DNA of 64,000 nt from Rhodocollybia butyracea (Eukaryota; Basidiomycota; Agaricomycetes; Agaricales; Omphalotaceae), in the NCBI GenBank assembly GCA_015501585.1, contig JADNRY010000018.1:1-64000 (forward strand). The letters run 5' to 3'. The notes beneath the pieces are model-generated. The model saw only the letters and a program-made list of their open reading frames with translations, was not told where the DNA came from and made no database searches. A program made the translations under genes and the position numbers. Shown here one piece after another: positions 53,241 through 62,854 of this stretch (positions within the stretch are counted from its first letter, which is position 1; every line of letters begins with the position of its first letter).

Positions 53241-53845
53241 AACCTACCTGACCTAGGTCATGACCTAAAAAAGTAGGTCATGACCTGAATCAGCTAGGTC
53301 AGGTAAGTCACATTCTTGCCTGACAACCCAGAACAGGGCACTGTGACTTAGCTTGATCTTGTCATAATCTACAGATATGTAAAAAATCCCAATAATCCCA
53401 ATATGTTACTACACATTTCTTGTCATGATTCTATGATATTTCATTCTTGCTTATATTCTCTATCTCACCATCCTCCACTCTCACCCTACACCTCTTAAAC
53501 TAACTATATATCCCCCTCCTAGACCATACCCTCCTCCTCCTAGACTATATCCTCCCCCTCCTAGACCATCCCCTCCCTCACCTAGACCATCCCCTCCCTC
53601 ACCTAGACCATGCCCTGCCCCACCTAGGCCATATCCTATCTCACCCCAGGCCATGACCTACCAACCCCAGGAAAAGACCAACCTGACCTAGGTCATGACC
53701 AATTTTTTAGGTCATGACCTAATTCCCAGGTCATGACCTAAATCCCAAGGTCATGACCTAGCTGCCCAGGTTTTGCCTAGGTTTTTGGGTCTTTTTAGTA
53801 AGGTCAATGTAACAAAAGTGCAGACTAATAAGACCAAATATGTGG
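53241..53845. mobile_element. Palindrome-rich insertion in pol
   Basis: About 600 bp, non-coding, carrying several copies of the self-complementary GGTCATGACC (about 53258, 53275, 53712, 53729, 53747 and variants). It also has a minisatellite of about 20 bp units, CCTCCCTCACCTAGACCAT (53510-53640). It separates RT from the rest of pol. Its last 113 bp are repeated at 51752. No TSD was found because the surrounding pol is rearranged. Confidence 0.65.
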
Positions 53846-55609
53846 GTGACTGAACTGACTGTCCAGCAGTCCCAAGAAAAGCTCGTACGTTGTGTTTATT
53901 CTTGCATTCGGGCCAAGTCAAGATTGATTCGGCAATCCCAGCCTCAGGCATCCTGCCTTCGTAAGTACAACGGTGTCCTAGGACGATAATTTCAGGATTA
54001 CAAATGAAAGACTTTTTCCCCGAGAAAGTACCCCGGCATATTTCATCCGTTGACACACCCGGTTAACATTCTGCATGTGTTCCCAAACGAATCATCGTAT
54101 CCCGGTGTTCTCTGATATGGTCTCGTAACCTCCGTCTGGAAGTTTGTACCTAGTATTCGGACCTTTTACGGGAACATCGTCGATATAGGGGACTGTAACA
54201 TGTGGAATTTTGTCTTGTAGGATATAGGTTACATTGTCGTGGAAGATTGGTACGGAATTTGTCCATCCCATTGGTAATTTCACGAGCCTGTGTGGTCCAA
54301 AAGGTGTTTGAAAGGTCGTTAGATCCCTCGAGGAAACTGCTAATGGCCTCTCATCGTATCCGACATAGAGATCAAAAGTAGCTCCACAAGCTCGACTACA
54401 GAAGTCCCTAGAGACTTCAGCCGGGGCCGGCGGTACACCAGAATGTTGTATAGTAACTTCATTCAAGGGTTCCAGACTATGGACCAAACGTAAACTTTTT
54501 CCATCCTTTTTAACTACACAAAACCACTTGGAGCGATAGGAGGCACTACTAGGTTCGTAAACTCCTGCATCAATATTTTGTTTTATTATCTTACACACGT
54601 CCTCAAAGATCCCGGGTGGTATTGGAATGTTACGAATGACCCACGGAACATGCGGGAGTACTGGAATTTTAACCGCGGGGAAGAATTCTTCCTTGAAGGT
54701 ACCAGCTTCCTCTGCATTCCAGGCAAACGCTTGTTCCTGAAGCATCATGAAGTGATGAATCAACTTCCTTTCTTCCGGCCATAGGAAATCCACTGAGTGA
54801 TTTTCGTCGATAATCTCTTTTCTTTCCTGTGTGTAGCGTCCGGTTGGAGTGAACTCAGGCGGATTGGGTGATAATTCAGGCATTCCCTCGAGAGGATTGC
54901 CGGTGATACACTGTCGAACACTGTATTCCTCGGGTAGATCCGCTTTCACAGGATGTACTTTGACACCAACTGGTTTGTATTTCTTGGCGCCAAAAGCATC
55001 GACCAAATCATAAACCTTCCCATTCTTGGGATCTTTAATCGCAGTTCTTTTCCGAGGAATTGAATTCTCGCGCGGTTCATAACTCTCAGGCTTTGTGTAC
55101 GGCGTATAGGTATAATCTTTTACTCGTGGAAGGTCAGACAGAGGCCTAGGAGGCAATTTGGGTATGCTGCGACGAGGTTTTCCACCTTTTACAAATTTCG
55201 GGGAACCAGGAGACTTAGGAGTCTCCCTTTTCGTACTTTTAGCATCGCCCTTCCTGAAGACAGCATGCCGCTCATTAGTTCCCGGTTTCGTAGTGAATCC
55301 GGCGAAGGCTTTCGCGTGGTCATCAAAGTCGGGCAATTCCTCTCTATTTACTAGTACAGGACCTTCCTCGGGTTCTTCGTAGTCCAAGCCTTCTTTGTGA
55401 GTGTTGAATACTCGTCTATTTCCATCCACTAGTTGTTTATTTACGTAGGCTTCAATAAGTTCATCGTCCTCGGGAGCTTTCTGCGCAATGAAATTTCTCA
55501 AAGCCATGACATAGGCCTTGCTTAACTCCTGCTCAGAAAACTGACCCGTTTCTGCGAACTTATATCCATCACATACAATATCACTATTATCGTCAAAGTG
55601 GAAACTCAT
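53846..55609 (-). pseudogene. Reverse transcriptase part of gag-pol
   Basis: Motifs in order: IDAGVYEPSSASYRSKWFCV, KKDGKSLRLVHSLEPLNEVT, ATFDLYVGYDERPLAVSSRD, TTFQTPFGPHRLVKLPMGWT and VPYIDDVPVKGP, containing the YIDD catalytic pair. It continues after a frame change near 54092 with GEKSFICNPEIIVLGHRCTY and NVRAFLGTAGQ, the connection region of Gypsy RT. The sequence stops at GTAGQ where the palindrome-rich element begins. The N-terminal third is a charged linker following the protease. Confidence 0.85.
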
Positions 55610-55653
55610 AGCAAATTCTACCTCTCCTTGATCGCTACTCAGATCCTCGAGGT

Positions 55654-56703
55654 TTAAAAATTTCCCTGTTCCTCCTTGATGGGATTGTTACTACTTCCTG
55701 CATGCTCCGGAACTAGTTTGGGTTTGAACTCGGGATTGTCAGTCCTAAGTCTTCGTCTTGTAGAGCGAATATGTGTACCCATAGTACATTTATTCCCGGT
55801 GTTGGGGTCCGTAATCGTCACCTCTTGGCTACCATCCGCATGATTCTTTATCACGGATTCCGTGAGAACGTCAAATGGCCTACCAATCAGCACTTCAAAT
55901 GGTGCCCGCTGTTGCACATGCAGTTGCAGATAGATTGTAATTTCACCAATCTGGAAAGGAACATTTCTAGCAAGACCTGCGGTTTCCTCGAGACCTCCGT
56001 GTACATCCTGCAGACGAATCGTTACAGTAGGATCCCAGACCAAATTCAACTCTACAGCAGTCTGACGATCTATTGCTACGATCTGACAGCCACTGTCGAG
56101 GATTGCCTCGGTTGTTCCATCCTGATGATTGATCTTCGTGTTAATACACCGGAGACTACTAGATCTTCCCGCGACAATTACCAAATTACGGCGCTCGTCA
56201 CCCTCGGGTAAGTCTGCTTTAAAGGCTTCAACAGGGTCACGTTGTACAATAGAACCGGCCTTCAAACCATTATGGTTATGCTCGAGGACTTCGAAGATTT
56301 CTTCACTATCAAGCTTAATGCTATCCATGGAGATATAACTATCGAATTCGTTCCCGCGAGGAAGTTCCAACTCCTCAGGTACTTCAGTGCCATCTTCGAG
56401 GAGAGTACTAACATAAGCATTCTTCCTCTTAGTAGGAGTTACCCTGACGTTCCTAGCTTTCCTTAACATAATTTTCTGGAGAGGACGGCTCAGCGCTAAT
56501 AGCTCCTCTGATGTCAGCGTTACTTCTGCATCGAACAACTTTCGAGCGACTTCTTCCTCGACTCCAGGCAAGTGAAATCCACTTCTAATATTAAATTTGG
56601 GTCCATTATCCTCGACAGACTTCTCCTTGACAGGGTTGTCTTTATCTTGGGTTTCTAGACGTGGTTGATTGCGTGGAATGGGATGAACCGCATGTGGTTT
56701 CAC
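55654..56703 (-). pseudogene. Aspartic protease part of gag-pol
   Basis: A DSG active-site motif is present (TTEAILDSGCQIVAIDRQTA), followed by a hydrophobic GRPFDVLTES flap-to-C-terminal segment, as in Gypsy-type retropepsins. The frame ends at 55654, just before the RT frame. Expression of the full polyprotein would need frame continuity that this copy no longer has. Confidence 0.75.
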
Positions 56704-56826
56704 CGCGTCGAATGGTCTATGAGTAACCTTAGTTATCTCAGGAATAGGAGCTCCTTCCCTTAATTCAGCCAGACTCCGAGCGAACTCTTTGTCAGCTTCC
56801 TTATCAAGAATAATTCCAGTTCCATC

Positions 56827-57707
56827 TCAAGAGAACTCGTCATTGTTGCTGACAACAGCTTTCTCAACAAACTTCTTTTTCACGGGAATCATGACTTCCA
56901 CTTGTTTATGTTTCTCTTTAATAGCAGGGCTTTTAGGTGGTGGCTTTTCAATTAGGGGTTCCCTAAGGGTACCTTTCGTTGGCGGGCCTACCTTCTTAAC
57001 CAATTCCTTCGTAGATGTGGGCTTTTTTGAGTCTGCCTGCTTGCCTAGAGTATTTCCTCTAGTGACTCTACCCTGCATCGCCAAAGCAATTAGTTTCCCG
57101 ACTCCTTGGATTCCCCGGAGCCGGCGATATAACGACCGTTTGTCTCATGTTCCTCCATTAGCTTTTTCATGGAAGCCAAAAACGAAGTGAGGTGAGGCTC
57201 TTGCTCCTCGGTATCCAAGTAGTCTTCTTCCTCGACAAAGAATGCATTGGTTCCACCCTTATCCCAGCCTTTAGATTTTGCAATCCTTGCAATCTTTTCT
57301 GGGCAAGATTCACTAGGGTCGTTCCTCGGCAACGGCGTACCATCACACAAAGTATACTTCTTCGACCCGGGAGTAGTGTCAGGGACTAACCATCCTTTAT
57401 CCTTGTAGGAATTAAAGAATTGACACTCTGACATGCGATGTTCTAGTGACCCGCACATAAAACAACCCTGCCCCCAATCCGGAATGGTCTTCGAGGTATT
57501 CTGCGGCGCAGTAACTTGCGTTGACGTGTATCCTGAGCGTTTGGATTCTATATTATCCTTCATTAAGCTCATCATCGAGGAGATAGCCTTTTGGTGACCA
57601 TCCAAGACTAAATTAGTCTCTTTCCTGTTTAGAGCGATAGTATCTTTAATCGAGGCGATTCCCGCGAGAACTTCCGACACTTCTTCCTGCTTAGGTTCCA
57701 CTTTCAC
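56827..57707 (-). pseudogene. Gag nucleocapsid region with CCHC knuckle
   Basis: CFMCGSLEHRMSEC is a C-x2-C-x4-H-x4-C knuckle within a frame that runs 57707-57090. A following basic Pro/Lys-rich segment (57084-56827) is in another frame. The knuckle is flanked by QFFNSYKDKGWLVPD, a common neighbour in basidiomycete Gypsy elements. Confidence 0.75.
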
Positions 57708-57764
57708 GGGATCCGCAGGAGTGGTCTCTGGAAGATGAGGAGAGAATCTGAACGATAATGCACC

Positions 57765-59338
57765 TCAACTATAAGTTTCAGCAGAGTCAGGAACACCTTG
57801 AGATCCAGTTGGACGAGCTCCGTTACCATAATAGGTATCGAGGGTTCTGAAATCGGGACTCTCGGCTGCTTCCATGACTTCTGAAAGTAGATAAGGATCT
57901 TCACGGCGACAAGACAACAACTGAACATGCGTAACATTCTGTGACAAACGCGCGAAATTGCTAAATACAACCTTTCGCTCATGGGCACAAGATATGCCTT
58001 AACAGCTTCAGCGTTGGAAAGGATTGCCGGCGGTTTCATCAGCTTATCCACGAGATTCTTAAACTCTCGGTTATACATCATGATCTTTTGATGTTTACCA
58101 ATGTCCAGAGGTGTGAACTTCCCGGTTAAGATCTCGAGCTCTTGGCATGAACCAAGCTCACTATCTACCAATTCAGAGAAGATTGCTCGTAAATCTCTAA
58201 AGAACTGTTGCAAATTAGGAGTTGCGACGGAGGGTAGATACTTGTATGCTTCCCAAGTGGAATAAGTCATCCAGTCCAATGCCAATGCCACTTTCGCTGC
58301 TTCCTTGGCAATGTTTGCCGCGGCAATGAATTGAGTAGTATCCTCAATCCAACCATTCAACATAGACGGATCATCTTTATTAAATAGTGTCGCCATTTTA
58401 CTACGCTTAGGAAGGTACTTCGAGTTATATTCATCGAGCTCATCTTGTGTTAACTTAATTTTGTCTCCAAACAATTGCGCAACCGTAGCATTCGTTCCCG
58501 TGGGAGCTGCACCACCAGATCCGCCAGAACCACTCGAACCTCCAGCGTTTCCACTAGAACCCGGGTTGTTATTGCTTGTAGTAGTACTCATTGTAAGATT
58601 GTTTAAAATAGAAGACGAGAGTTGGTTAACTGCTGTAGCTAACTGAGAGATTTCCTCGGGAATACAAGGAAGAGATGAAGATGAAGATGAAGGTTGACTA
58701 GTCAAGTTGTCTTGCACACGGGCTGGAGCACCCCTTGTACGTGAACTGGCTTGAGTAGTATCAGTGGGATCTGCTTTCGCTTTCCCTTTTAAAGACTTCT
58801 TGGCAACATGAGTTGTTTCAAAAGTCGCACGGACTATGCTTGGTTTAGATCCGCGTGAAGACGGAGTGCTAGATCCTGCTCGAGTGACAGAAAAAGGAGG
58901 TCGACGTTCGGGCTCGACACTACTATTATATTGTTCTCGAGGTTTAGGTACTCTTTTACTGCGTCTTAATTCAGATGTTTCCGGATCAGGAAGTTCGCCT
59001 ACTCCGGAAAGAGTTGACTCTGAATCAGGTGTATTATCCGAGGGATCACTAATCTTGTGGACTAGCAAATGAAGGACAAAGAAGATGAACTCTACTAACC
59101 CAAAGACTAGGTTTGTAGTAAAATCCGATAAAATTAGATTCCACCCCTCGCGGTGGGCTCCAGATATTTGGGTATTTACGTGTAGGTGTGCGAACGGTGC
59201 TATAAAACAACCTAACAAAAACACTACCGCACCTAACCAGACTATCGATATGTAAGGGAGCAAGGGCGGGTTGTCAGAGATTCCCCGAGGGAAAGCTTTG
59301 TAATATCGGATATACGCGCGCGACTGCTCCAGGTTCAA
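57765..59338 (-). pseudogene. Gag capsid region of the giant element
   Basis: The frame is open from 59338, inside the LTR, so its first 58 codons are LTR-encoded. The conventional start is more likely the ATG at 58591 (MSTTTSNNNPGSSG). The core has KLTQDELDEYNSKYLPKRSK, FNKDDPSMLNGWIEDTTQFI and MMYNREFKNLVDKLM, matching the capsid-type retrotransposon Gag fold (Retrotrans_gag-like). A frame change near 57950 moves the reading frame into the SQNVTHVQLLSCRREDPYLL segment, ending with a stop at about 57765. Upstream of MSTTT, a hydrophobic stretch (FGLVEFIFFVLHLLVH) and a Ser/Pro linker are open but may not be translated. Confidence 0.75.
59144..59162 (-). promoter_or_regulatory. Primer-binding site of the giant element
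   Basis: On the minus strand, two bases after the LTR end (CCCAAATA-TC), is TGGAGCCCACCGCGAGGGG. A TGG start directly after the 5' LTR is the expected complement of a tRNA 3' CCA end. I cannot name the tRNA. Confidence 0.65.
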
Positions 59339-61008
59339 GACTGTAGCGCTAACGTGGGTAACTAAGCTTAGACAACTCTTAGAACTAAGTCGAGAGAAGC
59401 CTAGTTGGGGTGTACGAGTGTACGAGGGAACCAGGTGTGTATGTCCAAATCAATTAACCAAAACCAAAACCAATACAACGAAACTAAGACTCTCCTAGGC
59501 AAACTCTGGCTCTAGCTAGAATAGTAATCTCGAGGTTTGTCAACAACCCTAGGCAAACTCTGGCACTAGCTGCTGTGACGCCGTAAAGTCCTCGACCAAA
59601 CTCTGGGCCAAGCTACAATATTGTGAGTGAACTTAATCACTAGGAACTCGTACCACAATCTTAGTGGCTCGTCTAACTTCGTGAAGAAGTCAACTGAGGA
59701 ACCCTCACTCTGGAGCCGAATAATCCCTTACTAGAAGCCGTCCCCTCTAAGGAAGCAACTAGATTTGAGTTGATCTGGAGTTCGAGAGAACTCTACACAC
59801 TTAAATTCGATCAAGATATAAATGGGCTTTGCGAAAGCGCGTGAAGTTTATTACTTTCTTAAGATAACCAAGTCAGGAGGCGTCACGCTACTGATCCCAT
59901 GGGGACGTTCTATGGAGCACTGGTCTTAGCAGTCAAGTCGAGGGCAAGAAACTTGTCTTATTGAATAAATATATCTGGCTTATATACTGAGTAGAGAGAG
60001 TTTAATACGAAAATAGATGAAACAGATACGGAGAGAGACGGAAAGAGAGTGGAACAGAGGAAATCTGGCTCGGAAAGGAAACTCCAGCCTATATATGGTA
60101 CACACGATAAAGAAATAGTCCATTCTTGGGTATATATCAGAGGTAAAATATGATTTCATGAGGATTAACATAGTTTTAGAGTGTTTTGATCCGAGCGAGG
60201 TTTCTCCAATTACTCCACAATTCTCCGGGGTCAGGAGTACCTTTACGCTTCATGATCACTCGCCGCCCGGTTTCCCTTGGGTGAGTTTCATTCTATTCCT
60301 CGGATAGTTCTGTCCATCCTGAGTGTGATTAACATTCTCTCGAGAAGACCTGTTATCTAGCTTTCCAATGACACCACTTATGATAGTCTCGAGCAACTGC
60401 GCTGAGTATGTACAAGTGATTCCCGATAGTCGGCTTTAATGGATAAGACCTTCCGTGTATGATTTCTAAGATCAAATGTTTCGATTTGCCAAGGCTATCC
60501 CGGCGCGTAGCTTTCCGTAGGACCGCTAAGCATGTTTCTACCGTCCTCACGGTTGCAACCGGTGCCACAAATAGATCTTTACGGTTTTCCTCGGGATCGT
60601 TCTGGTCCATTGGTACGGACTGTAAAGTCCACATCTTAACATAGCTCGTTGGGGGTCTTAGTGCGAGGGATGCCTTCCCTCATAATTCCTTCCCTCGAGT
60701 AACGTGTTGGCTTAGTACTTATCCCGCTTCGAGATGTCCTGTAGTTAAGAGAGTCTACACTCTTTGGGTATAACTAGATTGACAATCTAGCGTTACATCT
60801 CCGGGCAGCCCAGGTATCCTCGCTAGCTTGGCTCTAGGCTACGCTTGTGGGCGTACCTTCACAGCTTGCTGAGTATTATTGTTAAGTTCTTTGCCTCGGC
60901 AACAGCTATCACGCTCAGGCTCCGTATAACTCTCTTATTGCATTGTATAACACGTACAAAGTGTCAAAATGTACGGTTACACGCCTTAGGCCGATTTTAG
61001 GCCTAATA
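59165..61008 (-). repeat. 5' LTR of the giant element
   Basis: 1844 bp, starting TATTAGGCC and ending CCCAAATA when read on the minus strand. Compared with the split 3' LTR it shows scattered substitutions, for example GTGCGAACGGTGC vs GTGCAAAAGGTGC and CAACTGAGG vs CAACTAAGG, and one-base indels. It retains the intact site (GTTAAGTTCTTTGCC) into which the fold-back element jumped in the other LTR. Confidence 0.9.
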
Positions 61009-61175
61009 CCGCTCTCAGCCCCTTTGCCTCACAGCCCAGGGGCTTTACACTTTTTTGCACACAACCCAATTCTATTGAGAGTACACACGAAGTGGCAGGA
61101 AGGAAAGGAACTAAAGATTACATAATAAGTGCTATTGATAATAACCAAAGCGGCGCCAATTCCGTAGCCGTTACA

Positions 61176-61345
61176 CTGAGCCAGTCACCCTCGCAACTGG
61201 AGTGAATCCAGCATTCGGTTCACTCACTGTGTCATTCCCCGCCGTTCCTCCTAAGTGGGTATCTCTTTTGAGTCTTTGTGTTTCCTTGCTGAAGAAATCT
61301 CAAAATTCATCATTCCAGTGGTGGGTACTTTTTAATAGCCAATGA
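61176..61345 (+). pseudogene. Right part of the split unidentified ORF
   Basis: It continues in frame from 31962 across the duplicated CTGAG target: EPVTLATGVNPAFGSLTVSF and PAVPPKWVSLLSLC, ending in a stop near 61342. It has protein-like composition but no family I recognise. It shows that the whole 29-kb nest landed in one reading frame. Confidence 0.4.
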
Positions 61346-61365
61346 TTTGAAGGGTACTGAACATC

Positions 61366-61780
61366 AGGAAAATACCCCCTTTACTCAAGGAGAGTTGAGT
61401 CAACCTGGATGACCCTTCAGCCAGCCTGAGGGCTGTATGGCCCCCAATGGTCATTGGGGGCCATACAGCACTCAATGCAAGGTTGATCTATTTCAATCCA
61501 CTGAAGCCAACTTCAAACCAACTTCAAACCAGCTTCAAGCCAACTTCAAGCCAACTTGGGTAACTTGAGCAACTTCAAGGCAACTCAAGTCAGTCTCAAG
61601 TCAGCCTGAACTCAGCTAGAGTAGTCCCAAGTCAATCTCAAGCCCCCTGTGAGTAGGCAACATATTACTTCAAGAACATTCAAGTCACAACAACTAAGTG
61701 TTCAAATGATGTAATTTGTATACAAACAAAGTACAAAATAAATGAAAATAACATAAGATAATAGCAAAGTTTAGCGTGAG
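61366..61780. repeat. CAAGT/CTTCAA-rich block
   Basis: It begins ATCAGGAAAATACCCCC as at 3505. It then gives degenerate tandem units around AACTTCAAACCAGCTTCAAGC (61500-61560) and CAAGTCAGTCTCAAGTCAGC (61588-61608). It corresponds to the block downstream of the DUF6532 gene at 3.5-4.0 kb. A perfect hairpin lies inside. Confidence 0.6.
61432..61469. repeat. Perfect 18-bp hairpin
   Basis: GCTGTATGGCCCCCAATG and its exact reverse complement are separated by only two bases (GT). If transcribed it would form a stable stem-loop. It lies in the CAAGT-rich block and could be a terminator-like or transposon-end hairpin; no CTRR end of a Helitron follows within the usual distance. Confidence 0.9.
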
Positions 61781-62345
61781 TACAGCAATAGTAAGGGGGT
61801 ACCTAGTGGATCTAGACAAGCCCTATAACAAAGAAATGGAATGAAAACTGAGGGGAATATGGCAAAAACAGGAAAAACCACCTAAATGAGACTGACCAGG
61901 GTGAGATGACCCAGATGGAAAGTGACCAAGAAGTGAGTGGAGGAGCATGGAGAGGGTCATAAGCGAATGTGAATGGGCCCTACCTCGGAAAAATTGAGTG
62001 AAAATTGAAGGAGTTATGGCAAAAACATTGAAAAATCACCTATATGACAAGAGAGAGATGGAAAAAGTTGGGAATTGCTCTAGCGTGAGTAGGGCGATAG
62101 TGAGGGGGTACCTAGGGGATCTAAACGAGCCCTGGACGAAAGAAAATGAATAAGAACTGATGGAATTATGGCAAAAACAGCGAAAATCACCTAAGTGAGA
62201 CTGACCTGGGGACAGTAACCAAGATGGGGAGCTATTCAAACAATATTGAAGCGGTGGGGAGAGGGTCCCTAGGGGATCTAAACGAGCTCTACATCAAAGA
62301 AATTGAGTGAAAACTGAAGGAGATATGACAAGAACACCAAAACTC
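61781..62345 (-). repeat. 308-bp satellite, reverse-oriented array
   Basis: Reverse complements of the units at 62855-64000 are recognisable, for example GAGGGGGTACCTAGGGGATC, GGGAATTGCTCTAGCGTGAG and GCCATAAC-complement GTTATGGCAAAAACA. About one and a half to two units are present, more diverged than those in the forward array. Confidence 0.85.
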
Positions 62346-62854
62346 ACCTAAGTGGGACAGACAGTATGGGGAGTTGCTGAGACAAGATTAAAGAGGCAGA
62401 GAGGAACAGTAAGAAGGAGTAAAAATGCAACGCTCTATCATGACCAGTTCCAAAGAACCTCGAGAAAGGTGGCAGCTGCCTGTAACTGTGCTATCTTAAC
62501 CATGTCCAAGCTCGGCCTCTCGAGAAAGACAGTTACAGTGAGAAAATAAACAAAACAAATGGGTAATAAAGAAAGACTAATGGTGGATGGATTTGTTGGC
62601 AACACAGCAGGGAATCCCAGAGACGATGGTGGAGGAGCGAGAACATGCAAGTTGAATGATTTGTCATAAGTTAACACATGACCATCAGACTTGGGCATTT
62701 TTTTTGTCTTCTTATTATATCTCCTGCAGTTTTCATGCAATTTCTTCAAAGTAGGGCTCACTCACATTGCCTAAAGACATTCTCTATGCTGCTTTGATCT
62801 CATATGATCAGTTCCCCATGTTGTTCAGCACTCCTCAGTTCATTCTCACTTAAA
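62346..62854. other. Spacer between opposed satellite arrays
   Basis: There is no unit of the satellite in its central part. On the minus strand 62761-62438 is open (RRYNKKTKKMPKSDGHVLTY), but nothing supports a gene. This is where the array changes orientation. Confidence 0.45.

Larger units (their letters stand above)
33471..61008 (-). mobile_element. Giant Gypsy-type LTR retroelement with antisense genes, TSD CCGC
   Basis: The direct LTRs lie at 59165-61008 (5', for the minus strand) and 33471-38487 (3', interrupted). The flanks are CCGC at 33467-33470 and 61009-61012, a 4-bp target duplication. The LTR termini are TATT...AATA rather than TG...CA. A TGG-starting primer site follows the 5' LTR and a polypurine tract TTTGGGGGAGA precedes the 3' LTR. 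The order is LTR, gag, CCHC, protease, RT, RNase H, integrase, then two antisense intron-bearing genes (B, A), then LTR. The span is 27.5 kb, of which about 9 kb are two later, TSD-marked insertions, so the element was about 18 kb. LTR divergence is low (I count roughly 1-2% differences by eye), so insertion was fairly recent. Confidence 0.88.
31963..61175. mobile_element. TGTAAC...GTTACA element split by the giant retroelement
   Basis: The outer ends are TGTAACGCCTACAG and GTAGCCGTTACA, flanked by a perfect CTGAG target duplication (31958-31962 and 61176-61180). Removing the giant insertion (33471-61012) leaves about 1.67 kb. Within it, AGTGGGGGAGAG at about 33252-33263 is followed by a second TGTAACGGCTACGG at 33264, as a polypurine tract would precede a 3' LTR. 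The 370 bp from there to 61175 have inverted ends of about 115 bp. The segment GCCTCACAGCCCAGGGG occurs in both the 5' part (32162) and the 3' part (61027). A decayed LTR element is the best reading, but a TIR element cannot be excluded. Confidence 0.7.

Noticed and set aside
61432..61469. Helitron 3' end from the hairpin
   Set aside because: No CTRR terminus follows at the usual distance and no RepHel gene or 5' TC end was seen.
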